Of a stretch of DNA of 64,000 nucleotides, positions 1 to 12,300 are shown piece by piece. Positions within the stretch are counted from its first letter, which is position 1. The number at the start of each line of letters is the position of its first letter. The notes under the pieces are model-generated. The model ran no database searches, had not been told where the DNA came from, and saw only the letters and a program-made list of their open reading frames with translations. The position numbers and the translations under genes are program-made. Location of the stretch: positions 9,432,252 to 9,496,251 of the forward strand of contig OX328097.1 in NCBI GenBank assembly GCA_946811185.2, given 5' to 3'. Source of the DNA: Hippopus hippopus (lineage: Eukaryota; Mollusca; Bivalvia; Cardiida; Cardiidae).

Positions 1-238
1 TGCCTTCAGCTACATTAAATAACATTATAGCAAAATAAATAAAACTTAAACTATTCAAGACATTGTAAAAGATATTTTCATCCTCTTTTCCACAAAATAT
101 CTAAACTGAAAAGCAATGCCATTCCTGATTATGTTTTGAAATTATGGTAAACCTCATGGAAAAAAAGATGGAAATGCATCAACCAAGATGCTAAAGGTAA
201 ACAGATGTTTTTTTTTTAAAATTGATGTTATAACTTAC
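1..238. other. Intron after e37, nothing recognised
   Basis: AT-rich sequence with a short poly-T run. No exon or repeat family recognised. Confidence 0.6.
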
Positions 239-343
239 AGTGGTTAATTTTTCTAATGCAGCAAATCTTTCTTCTTGCGTAGCTGCTGATTTTTCGAATG
301 CTTCATGTTTCTTCAACAGATTTTCTACATCATCCAAGGTATC
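239..343 (-). CDS. SPTB: Beta-spectrin e37: repeat 17, helix B; last exon in window
   Basis: 35 codons, phase 0 at both ends, ending FAALEKLTT before GTAAGT. The tail and PH-domain exons lie to the left of the window. Confidence 0.97.
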
Positions 344-3300
344 CTGAAAAACACAAAAACAACATACTGGATAACATGTTTAGTTTTAAACATTGCAGTT
401 CTGGAAAACTTTCTTTGAAAACAGAAAAAAACTGAAAACAAAAAGTAGTTTGACCCTTTACCACACAATAGTGAGTTTTAACAACCCTGAGGAAGAAGCC
501 TTTTGAAAACATTGTGGGAAAAGGAGAAAATGCTGGTAACCAGCATTTTCTCCTTTTCCCATAATGTATTCTACCCTGTCAAAGACAAATTCCATCATTT
601 TGAGCCGACTTCCATTTGTTGTCTGCAAATGCTTTCAGTTTGGACAAGCCTACATTTTTCTCATGAGGTAAGAGTTAATGGGTGAAAATGTTTTTCATGT
701 ATGGCTGATGAATGTTATAATGTATTATTTTTAACAATCAAATTTAACTCCAAACTGAAGGTAATCCACACACAAACTTTTGTCACAATACTATACTGGG
801 GACAATATTTGACACTGTGTGAGCAAAGGTTGTTTTTCTTTTCATTACGTGTCTGGCTTTATCCATAAAAGATATATATTTGAGCTAGAACATTTATAGG
901 TATATAATTTAAAAAAAAAAAAAATTTAAAACTTACTCCCAGTTCCTGGTTCATTAAATATGGTTCTTGTGCAATCAACCAGGCTTCTGCAACAGCAGCG
1001 TCACGAGCAAACTGGTACACTTCAAGAACTGAAATTCGAAAAACAGAAAATGTACGCCTTATAGCTAAACTCTAAAATGATATAGTTATACAAATACACA
1101 GTCTCTCTTAAGCACATGACAAGATTTAAAACTTTACCAAAATCAAAATATTTGTTGAAGACAAAACAATGGTAGTTCAAATGAAGATTTCTGACTTTGA
1201 CAGGGTAGAAAACGTTGATGGAAAAGGTGTAAATGCTGGTCATCAGCATTTTCTCCTATTCCCACAATGTTTTCAAAAGCATTTCTTCCTCCGGGTTGTT
1301 AAAATCTGGGATTGTTTTGTAAAGACCTGTACAGGTTCGTTGCATATGTGCTTGAAGATTTCTTTGAAAGGATCAAAAACATTGTTGGAAAAAAGGAAAA
1401 TACTGGTTATCAGCATTTTCTCCCTTTCCCCACAATGTTTTCAAAAGTTTTCGACCTTAGGGTCTTTAAAACATAAGATCTTTCTGTAAACCATCATTTA
1501 GATTTCTTACGTATAAATCTTTGTTAACAGAGGCTGTGCATAGCTAATTTCCAATGAAATTGTAAAAAGATGTGTCAGCCAAATTGTAATAAAAAGTATA
1601 AGGGAATACAACTCACTTAATTGTAAATATTCCCATCTTGTTTCCCATTGGTCATTCATGCCATATTGTTTCTTTGTTAAATCTACTAATTTTTCTCTAA
1701 CCTGAAAAAATAAAGATCATTTCATAAAGCACAGTGCTATGGTATCGTACATTTATGCTGTAAATGATGGTTATTTTTTTCTTTTTTCAAACCCCTAGAA
1801 GGCAAAACAAACCATATTAGTTTCAATCTAGAAATAAGACAATTTGCTTCTGTGGACGATATCTAAAGAAAGCGGACAGTGTAAATTAAGGATCAGACAT
1901 CTTGTTATGTACAGTCTGATTTTGATCAACGTCAGCAAAACGTACCTTTGCTTGTGAAAGGTGCTCTAATGCTTAAAGGTACATCTTTACTCGTTTCCAT
2001 TCAATTTTTAAACCAATTTCATCTTTGTTTTATGAAACTATAATCATTCTTGTATCTTTGTGCCAAATGTCGCCCCTAATGGTTGCAAGGTTGCAAAGAT
2101 AACGACGGATAGAAAATGCATTTCATTCCCTGGAGGCTATCCATAGACATTACAACCACAGTTTCCAGTGTAAATCGAAGACAAATCCCTTGCGTTTCTT
2201 TATCCCATACACTTATATCAGTTTTTTATCTATGTTTACTCAGTTAAATAGATTCTACACACTGTAAGTTTTAAGAGCATTTGTTTACTCTCTGGCTATA
2301 AAGATTATCTTTCAGATTTATGTGCACATGTCTTTGAATATGCCTTTAAATCCATGAGCAGTTGAATATCTAAGCTGGATAAGGGAAAGACTAGAAGTTT
2401 GCAAATAAGACATTTCTTTAACAACTTACTTCATCAGATCTGTAATGTTTTCTATCTATAAGGTCCTTGCCAAGACTTATGCATATGGTAAAGTTTTCTT
2501 CCCTTGCGTCGATTTCTGCTTTCAAACTTTGGTGGTTGTTCATCAGAAGCTCCACACCCGAAACATCTCTGTAGTAAAAAATTATTTTACCCTTTACAAA
2601 CCCATACCCTATTTTCAAATCCTGAGGAAGAGAGTGTTTTAGATAATTCTATTGGAAAAGAAGAAAATCCTTTTCTATAATGTCATCTACCCTCCTAAGG
2701 ACAAAATTTAATCACATTTGAACAGTATCTAATTTGTTGCTTGCAAACACTTTCATTACGGGCAAGTCTCCATAGCTTTTGGAAAATATAATAGAGAAAG
2801 CAGCAATTACTTTTAACAAGCAACAGCTTGTTATCCCGCAGTCTTTTCAATGTAATTCATAAAATTTTTCAATATAATTCAATAAAAACTTTCCTTGCTT
2901 CGGATAGTTTTGCCTGAACAGTTCAGGGCTAACAAATGACCCATGAAAAAGAAAATTTTTGCATACCAACTATATCGCGGCAGTTACAGTGACAAGTATT
3001 ACAGAATTTACAGTATTCCATATCATGTGCCTCTCTAAATTCAACTTACTTGTATTTTCTTTCTTTCAATTACAAACCACTGCAATAAGCTTGTTTGTTT
3101 TTTTTTTCATGCACTGCTTTTTGACAAGACTGCAACAACATTCTATTCTGCAAGCAGATGCTGTGTCAACAAATCAATTGCAGTCTTTCTGATATCTTAA
3201 ATAACAACTAACATCTTAAACTTTCTTTGTTGTTTTCACATCACTACTAGACATTACTAACACACTTCCATTCATTTTTTATCATGTTGAAAACAGTATC

Positions 3301-6300
3301 ACAAAAGAATAAATTTGCTTGTAACAATTTCTCCTTTTATCATGTTTTTGCAGTTATTTGTGTATGATACACTTCATTCATATTGTTTATGCAAATTCTT
3401 ATGGGGATATTTTCAAAGATTTTTGTTGAACATTGTTTCAATAGGTGATGATGTAAGTCAAGGAAGAAAAAATCTACAAAGAGAAGAATCAAAAACCCTT
3501 TTATAATCTCACCTTGGTTTTTCCTGTGTATTCATTTGCCTTATAATGTCATCCATCCACAAGAGAAGATCCCTAACCATGTTAAAGAATCTGTATAAAT
3601 CGCTTGCATTGGCTAGTTTCATTCTGCGAGTTTCAACCATTTTGTGTAGTTTTCTCCAGGCATCGAGCACTTCCTGTTCTTGGTCGTGTATTTCACGTGC
3701 CTTCTCTCCGGCATAGCCTGACTGTAATCTTGCAGATTCTTCCTGTATTGCTTGTACCTTGAATTGATATGCATGGCGTCTCATAATCAAACTGAAAATT
3801 CTATGATTGAAACAAGTGGTTGTGATCTCCGTCCATATTGACCAACCCTTCTTAAGAATGCTCTTAGTCTTATTCACAAGAATTTTCTAAAGCTGAAAGT
3901 AACACAACTTTTGATTGGCTAAAACCATTTGGTTTAGCCAATCAAAAATAGTGTTACTTTCAGATTTAGAAAATCTTGAAAAATATGACTAAACGTTGGT
4001 GAATACTTACCCTGGATCCATGCCTAAATGCATTTACACTTAAAGGCAGTTTCTGCTGGTATCTCAACAACTTTGTTTAGTGAAGAAATTACGATGCAAC
4101 TATTCTGTCTCTAATGACAAATGACCTCTCCTCAACATTCATATTATACACAATGAATCAAATTTTATCTATTATTTCACATCAAACTACAAAAAATATA
4201 TTCAATGGATATAGGTGAAATTTATGAAAATAAGAGAATTAGCATAGAAAAAGTCGCATTCAGTAATATGATGGTATCACATATTGCCATGAAATGTTTA
4301 ATTTGATACTATCTAACTCAAAATTGTAATCTTTTTTATTTCTGGTGAACAAAATAACAGCTGAACTGTTTGATGTTATTTAAAGCTATACCATATGATC
4401 CATTTCAAAACAAATCACAAACTAGAACACAAAACAAGTGCAGGCCGACATGATTCAAAACTTTTTGCTATTTGTAAATTTTCTGCATGTCTAAGAACCA
4501 TTCTACCTCATGATTCAGTCAGTTGCTCAACAAAATGGATTTTTATGGATCCATAATTATGAGATAAATTGCTTGATATAATGCATCACAGAGATTCATT
4601 AACCCTTTACCAAACAATCCCTGGTTTTTACGACCATGAGATAGAAGCCTTTTGAAAACATTGTGGGAAACGGAGAAAATGCTGGTTACCAGCATTTTCT
4701 CCTTTCCCACAATGTTTTCTACCCTGCTGGAAACAAATTTCAATTTCTGAGTTATGTTTATTTTGTCGTCTGCAAGTGCTTTCAATTTGGACCAGTCTAA
4801 AATTTTGTCGTTTGGCAAAGAGTTAAGCCCCCTTTTGCAAGAGTTTGGTCCAAATATATCACGGTACTTCAACTTTCTGTTATAAGTGTTGGGAAAACAT
4901 TGTGAAATTTCGACAATTTACTTACAATTATTTTTCCATAACGTTTTGAAAAGTGAACTTCTGTACAAAAATAAAGTCATATTTGTATGATAATCATTTC
5001 ATTCTTACCTGTGTATCTAAAGTAATTAAATCTTGTTCAAAGTTGGCATGTTTTCTTTGTAGTGCTGCAACTGTCTGTGCATCCCTACCCAGTTCTTCTG
5101 GAATATAATTCTGTTTTTCCTGTTTAAAAAGAAATGGCAACATGTATAATATACCCTTAACCACAAAATCACAAGTTGTAACCACCCTGAGAAGCAAGGC
5201 TTTTGAAAACATTGTGGGAAAAGGAGAAACTCCTTGTTACTAGCATTTTCTCCTTATCCCACAATGTTTTTACCTATCAAGGACAAAAATTATCATTTGA
5301 AAAACATGGTAAAATGAACATGCCTTCAGTATAATACTGTTAACAACTTTAAATGTTTTTTTTTCAAGTTTTACAACAAAAACTACAAGCATTTAAAAAG
5401 CATTCTCAATAGAAAAAAGTGACTAGTTATTTATATAGTATACTTACATAAATAAATTCCAGCGTTTCTTTACAATCACTAAAGAACTTGTGTCTCTCCC
5501 AGGACGCCTGTAATTCTTGTAACCGAGTCTCAATCAGTTCTAGTAAATCTGTCCATCTTTCGTTTAGCGTGTCTTTCCATTCCGCAATTGTGGCCGAGTC
5601 AGAATGGTCAGATGCAATCAGATTATCGCAGATGTTATTTGCAGCAGCAACTCTCTCTGTGCCAATGGATGCTGTGTCACGGGCAAATTCTTGGAATTTT
5701 TCTTTAAGTAACTGTGAAGCACAAATCAATTCAATACAATTGCTAAATAAGCAATAGGGATAAAAACCATCCGAACTGAATAATTATTTTCAAATTTATA
5801 TACTAAATAATTATATAACATGGAAAATCAAATGTTAAAGACTCACCAGCCACAAAAAGTTAACACTTTGGGGGTCAAATAGCAAGCACACTTAATTCTA
5901 CCATTTAACTCTTTACCACACAATCCCGAGTTTTAATGACCCTGAGGAAGAAGCCTTTTGAAAACATTGTGGGAAAAGGAGAAAATGCTGGTAACCAGCA
6001 TTTTCTCCTTTTCCTACAATGTTTTCTACCCTATAATAGACAGAAATCATCATTTTAGCTACAATGAATATGTCGTCTGCTAACGCTTTGAATTTGGTCG
6101 AGTCCAGACTTTTGCTGTTTGGTAAAGAGTTAAAAGTATGATATTAATGAAAGAGTCTGACAATGCGTTACATAACAGTCCGTCAAAGTTCCACCTGCCA
6201 CAAGAAAAATGAATTGTAAAACTCGAAGTTGTCAATCTGACCAAGTCTAAAATTTTGTCCTTTGAATGAATTCTTCTTGTTCTACTGAATCATAAAATGA

Positions 6301-9300
6301 CATTTTCCAAGTTGTCTGCTACAAATCTTTCTCACCGGAAATGAGGGAATGAAATGACAAGTTATCACTGTTCTCATTGGCAAAACTAGAACCATTTGAT
6401 TATAAAAAACTTACAGTAACATGTTCGAAATCTTGCCCAAGTTCATGAGAGCTAGCTACAACCTCTCTCTCGGCAATCCATTGCATTAGGTCTTCGATTT
6501 CATGGCTGAGCATGTACAGCTTGAGAACTTCTTCTAGTTTAATGCGACGTTCTTGTGCAAGGTCCTTCAAACCAGCATATAACTTGTCAACTTGAGATTG
6601 GCGTACAGCTACCTGATCACTGTAAAACAAGGAAAGAGAACGTAATGATCAATTCTTTACACACGACACAATTTTGGACTTGTCAAAATCCAAAGTTTTT
6701 GCAGATTACGTACCAAAGTCCAAATTTGTGTCTACAAGTAAAAAGTTAAAAGACTCAATATCATCAAAAAGAAAGCTCACTTCATAATCAGTCTGAATTG
6801 CTGCTACAGCATTTAAACAAGCCTTTTTTATACATGAAACACATGAAGTTCTCACCTTTCTGGATGGTCCTCATCAATGAGTTTTCTACTCCTTTCTCCA
6901 AGCTGACGTACAACATTGGCATAATCCTCCACAACGTTCTCCAGGATCTGATGTTTCTTCATCATATTCTGGGCACCTATCTCATCCTTTGCCCTCTCCT
7001 CACCCATCATGTATAGTTCTTGTTCACTCATCCAGGCTTCAGCCTCTGATGCATCATAATAGTACTGAAAAACAGAATAATGGTTAAGAAGTTTCATACA
7101 GGGTCTATATTTATTGTCAGTATCTTGTTCATCAAATGAGCAATGCTCTGTGAAAAGGGGGCTTAATGCATCTCCATGATGTATTATACCAATTAAGCCA
7201 TCAAAGAATCATAGATCCATAATAGCCTTTTTTTTTTTTTTAAAAATAACAACGGACTTAACTCTTTACCAAACGACAAAATTTTGGACTAGTCCAAATT
7301 GAAAATAAATGTTAGTCAAAATTTGAAATTTGATTTGGGAAGGGTAGAAAACATTGTGGGAAAAGGAGAAAATGCTGGTTACCAGCATTTTCTCCTTTTC
7401 CCACAATGTTTTCAATAGGCCTCTTTCTCAAGGTCGTTAAAAGTCGGGATTGTGTGGTAAAGGGTTAATCATGAAGTAGACTGATCCTTGGACAAACAGA
7501 AAATTGACCAATAGCAAAATGTTTCGGCCCAGGTTGGCTTGTGCAGGCAGACCTGAGTCAATATTTTTCACAGATGCATTAAGCCTCCTTTTCACATGGC
7601 ATGGCTCAAATTCTTTGACCAACTTACAGCTTGGCTATATGCCTATGAAAACTTTCTAAAGTGAGTGACAAAAAATAATGACAATTACAAACTTATTCTT
7701 TAGTGTCTAGAGATCAATACAATCAATTCAGAAATCATCTTTTTTTATTTGCCTAGTGTTAAACATTGCATCAAGCATTATTTCAGCCAGTATATCGTGG
7801 CAACCAGTGCACCTTTCTATGCTTTCCTGGAATTTCTTTTACCAGTACTTTGCACAGTGTTCTTTCAAAGTCACTGGCTGCTTTGGCAAATAACTATCCT
7901 GGAAAGAATGGTCATCAGTGAGAGAGGAATGAATCCTGCTAAAATGACTATCATCAATCTTGGGAAAGGAATAGGTCAAGCTGTGACCCCTTATTTCAAA
8001 CCCTGTACACTACCCACTAGGCTACTGGGTTCATGTATTCAGAAATCATAACAATTTGGTAATGTTTGCATATGGATGAGAATGGATACATGTTGTTTTT
8101 TCATGGCATGTTGATATCCAATCTCAAGTAGCACACAAGGTTCGAAAAGGAGCAACTGTTCATTTAAAAACTCTTTATCAAACGACAAAATTTTATACAG
8201 GTCCAAATTGAACGCACTTGCAAACGATAGTTTAAATGTGGCTCAAACTAGAGCTGTCACTGAATGTGACTTAATACCCCCGCCAGCGCTTTGACAGAAA
8301 CAGGCAATTCAACAAAAAATTTTCTAAGTTCAAGGGGAGATTACCCTGGAATCATAGGGAGTAGATGATTGAAAACTGCGTCTTGCACAACTTCAGTATA
8401 CGATCAATGTATCAACAAACATTCAATACAATAGCAGCAAAACTGTAGGAGTTCGGGACACAAAATTACTAGTATTTTGTACACAGATGGACACACGGAC
8501 GGACGGACACACGGACGGACGGACACACGGACGGACGGACAGACAGGCTGATTCCAGTATACCCCCGAAATCATTCGTTTTGCGGGGGTATAATGATGGA
8601 ATTTATTTTTGATGGGGTAGAAAACATATTGGAAAAAGGAGAAAATGCTGGTTACCAGCACTTTCTCCTTTTTCCAGTATGTTTGCAAAAGCCTTCTTTG
8701 TTAGAGTCATTCAAACTCTGGATTGTGTCGTCAGGAGTTAAAAGCAGTTTGCTCCTTTCTTCATGATGCATTTCAAATACAAATGTAACACCATAAACAG
8801 CAATATTGCAATATGGCAAGGAATTAAATGTCGGTGTCAACAAACCTGTTGGGCTGTGTCCGAGAGAGCAAGTCTGGCCTTCCTTTTATCTACGCTGTCC
8901 TTCAGATCCTGCCATCTCTTCTGAAGGTCGTCAATGAGACCTCTGAATTCCTCAGACTGTGGATGTCCTTCACTGATGAGACCTTCTCCAGTCTCCACCA
9001 AGGATGTGATTCGAGGCTCATGATTTTCGATCTCCTTTTGTAGGGACTGAAATCACAAAATACATAATTAACTCACTATCTGCTCTCTGCTTTAGTAACT
9101 AAATTGCAACTGATATTCAAAACATCTCTGTAAAATAAAGAAAATCAAAATAAACCAGGATATACAACTAAAAAGATTGTGGCACATGAAGAATTCCTAC
9201 AGGCAAATATTTGAACCTTTCCATTATGTTTTACAAGAATGAGTTAAGCTCTGGGCAAAGGGGGTTAAATGCATCTTTGAAGTACATTATACCCAGCAAG

Positions 9301-12300
9301 ACTAGCATAATATGGATCAGTGTTATCTAAAACCAGCTCAACCAGAATGGTCCCTTGCCATGCTGAAATTTACGCAGAGCATAAAGTTTCAATCTTGATG
9401 AGATGCGTGGATTGGGCAGGCCGACATGAGTTTATACAGATGCATCAAATCCCCTTTTGCAGAGCATGACTCGAAGAAATTCTCAAAAAAAACCCAAATG
9501 ATTCTAACAATATTCCATAGTTATGACACAGATTATTTACTCCTCAAATGACAAAATTTTGGACTGAACCAAATTGAAAGATGACAAAAAACTGCTCAAA
9601 CAATGATTTCTGTCTTTGATAGGGTAGAACACAGTGTGGGGAAAGGAGATGCTGGTCACTAGTGTTTTCTCCCTTCCTCACAATGTTTCCAAAAGCTTTC
9701 TCTTTCAGGGTTGTTAGAACTTGGAATTGTGTCGTAAAGGGTTAAGTAACCTGGTGGCAATAGTTAATGCAAATTAACTCTTCACTAAACAAAATTTAGA
9801 CTTGTCCAACTTGAAAGCATTTACAGATGACAAAATAAACGTGACTCAAAAATTGAAAATTGATTTTAGAAGAGTAGAAAACACTGTGGGAAAAGGAGAA
9901 AATGCTGGTTACCAGCATTTTCTCCTTTTCCCACAATATTTTCAGAAGGCTTCTTCCTCTGGGTCGTAAAAACCGGGGATTGTTTGGTAAAGGGTTAAAG
10001 TAATTGAAAATAAAAATCAGCGATTGCGAAAATATGATATTTTTGCTAGAATTCAAACACAGACTTAAAATATTAGGAATAGTTAGTAAGGCCCAGCTTG
10101 AACTTTAGTTTGTTAGTAATAACCACTGTAATGAAGCTATAGTTATCTCATAATACAATGTATTTGAGCCATGATCTGTGAAAAGGGGGCTTAATACATT
10201 TGCAAAAAGTATCAACCCATGTCAGACTGCGCAATCTGCGCAGGCTGACCTGGGTCGAAACTTTTTGCTATAGGTTAATTTTCTGCATGTCCAATGATCA
10301 ATTTACCTCCAGATCCAGCCAATTGTTAGACTAAATGGATTTAATGGATCCACAATTATTTGATAACTTGCTCAAGGTATAGTGCATCACAGATACATTA
10401 TGCCCCTTTTGCCAGAGAATGGCTTATATGAATTGGAAACTTTCCTACACATAAGTGGATAAAAATTTCAAACAGGTTCATGGTTCATGGCTGTCTTACT
10501 TCAGCAAAATTATACCTAGAAATAAATCAATGGCACGGAGTTGTGGTAGCAGGGACAGAGTTATCAAATGCACTGAGTTTTGGGGAGGTGATAGGGCAGG
10601 GTTGTCTGTCACACGACTTCCAGCTGACAACTTTTTGTATCCAGCACTAGACCACTCTTGAACTGAAACAAAAGAAGAAATTACTTTTTTGAAGCAATTT
10701 CTCCTTTTGCCACAAAGTTTTCATTCATGTGTATGAATGCAACCTCAAATTATCCATCATATAACAGAGAAATTTTCCAAGCTGTCTACCTGCAAACTTA
10801 TTTCAGGTTGTAATGAGTGAAAGCTTTGCATTGAATGGTTGTGAGTAGATCTGTAATTGCAGGGTGAATTCAAAACACAGCCAAGACAAAAATTTTATCT
10901 TTAAACTACCATAATAATGTGGGGTAAGGATGTGTAAGGGGTGCTTGTAGAAGCTGGTGACATAAAACTTTCAAACTGAGCAATGGGGGAGCTGCTTATT
11001 TCAAGTTTGTATACATGCACTTTGACAGGCATGAAGCAATTAATCTGACAGAATAGAACTCATAGTTGTTTGCTATTTAATGTATCTGTGGAGAAGTGCT
11101 AGTGAAGGAAAGGTTTCCAAGTACTATCTAAAGGATAGGATGAAATGACAGCTTTAACTGTAAAATGTACTTCACATGGACAAACTGATCATTAATTCAA
11201 CCGGCTCAAGCAAAGCTTATTTAAGTATTATGAATGTGTTCCACATGATCAAAGGCTTGCATATATAATAAACTTATGTTATTATTACTCAAATGAAATG
11301 TTTCAGAGCAACAATTCACATGAGTGCCGTCATTAATTTGAAAGCAGTTGCAGAGGACAGGTCATATATGGCCCAAATGATGGAAATTGTCTTTGAAACA
11401 GCGGAAAAGAGTGAGGCAAAAGGAGAAAATGGGGGTTACTCCTTTCCAATATGTTTTTTCAAAAGCTTGCTTCTTCAAGGTGTTGAAAACATCGGAATAT
11501 TTAGTAATGGATTAATCTGTTACCCTGTATTTATAGAGTTGGAAATGATGTTTGAATGTGATTATAATGAAACGATGATCCGGCTATATGAAAAGATTAT
11601 AGCGTTATATCAATATGGCTTGCTTATAAATGCTATTTCACTAAACTATTATACTATACATTACCACAACTCTCTTCTACAAAATTGGTATTAAATCATT
11701 CGAGGTTTTCGATGACAAAAAATGAAATCATATGACAAAAATGCCCACTTATAGTTGAACAATAGCATCACATGTGGATGCAAACACTCTGCTACAGTTT
11801 GCTTTAAGAAATATAAGAAAGGGCATCTTTGATTCCAAGCAAAAGTACTTCTTTAATATATTAAAATGTCCAAGTTTGAAGAACTATTTACAGAAAAAGG
11901 GGAGCATAACTGTGTTAAAAATACATTGAGGGTTACCTACCCCTCTGGTAGGGGATTCCCGTTAAATAGTTCAAAAGCTAGCCAGGGTTTTAAGTTAAGG
12001 CATCACAGGGCTATGACAATACCCTTCTTTGAAGAGCAAAGCTTAAAAAGTATGGCTTACATAACAGTAATCTTTTTTAAACATTATCTTAAAAAATTCT
12101 ATTACTAGTCATTTGCCACTCTTCATCTTCCATCCAAAATCTTGGATAAGTTGAAATATAAAGTTACTAGGCTACTGATAAGCACAACATCAAAAGCATT
12201 GAAACAAATGTGAGATTTTCTCTTAGAAGAGTATTTAACCCATTACTGGATAGATTATTCCTAGACCTACCCAAAACAGGAAATTTACACCAAACAACAA

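Noticed and set aside
451..678. PB1 palindromes as transcription terminators or CRISPR-like repeats
   Set aside because: The setting is a eukaryotic intron. Copies are dispersed in both orientations with TTAA ends, with no regular spacers.
1169..1489. Open reading frames with recurrent [22 protein letters not shown] peptides, here and in many other places
   Set aside because: They are translations of the PB1 palindrome and flanks. The same peptide appears in many copies with different frame ends, so it is not a protein family.
3758..3877. Extension of e33 to a Met upstream of the chosen acceptor
   Set aside because: The preceding exon joins at VQAIQ in the family alignment, and an AG lies immediately before it; the extra residues match no spectrin.
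8480..8545. GGAC tandem array as telomeric or centromeric satellite
   Set aside because: It is short and embedded in a dispersed element with two copies of different length.
10455..10661. 68-codon plus-strand frame
   Set aside because: No similarity I recognise, no codon bias or splice context; chance frame in an intron.
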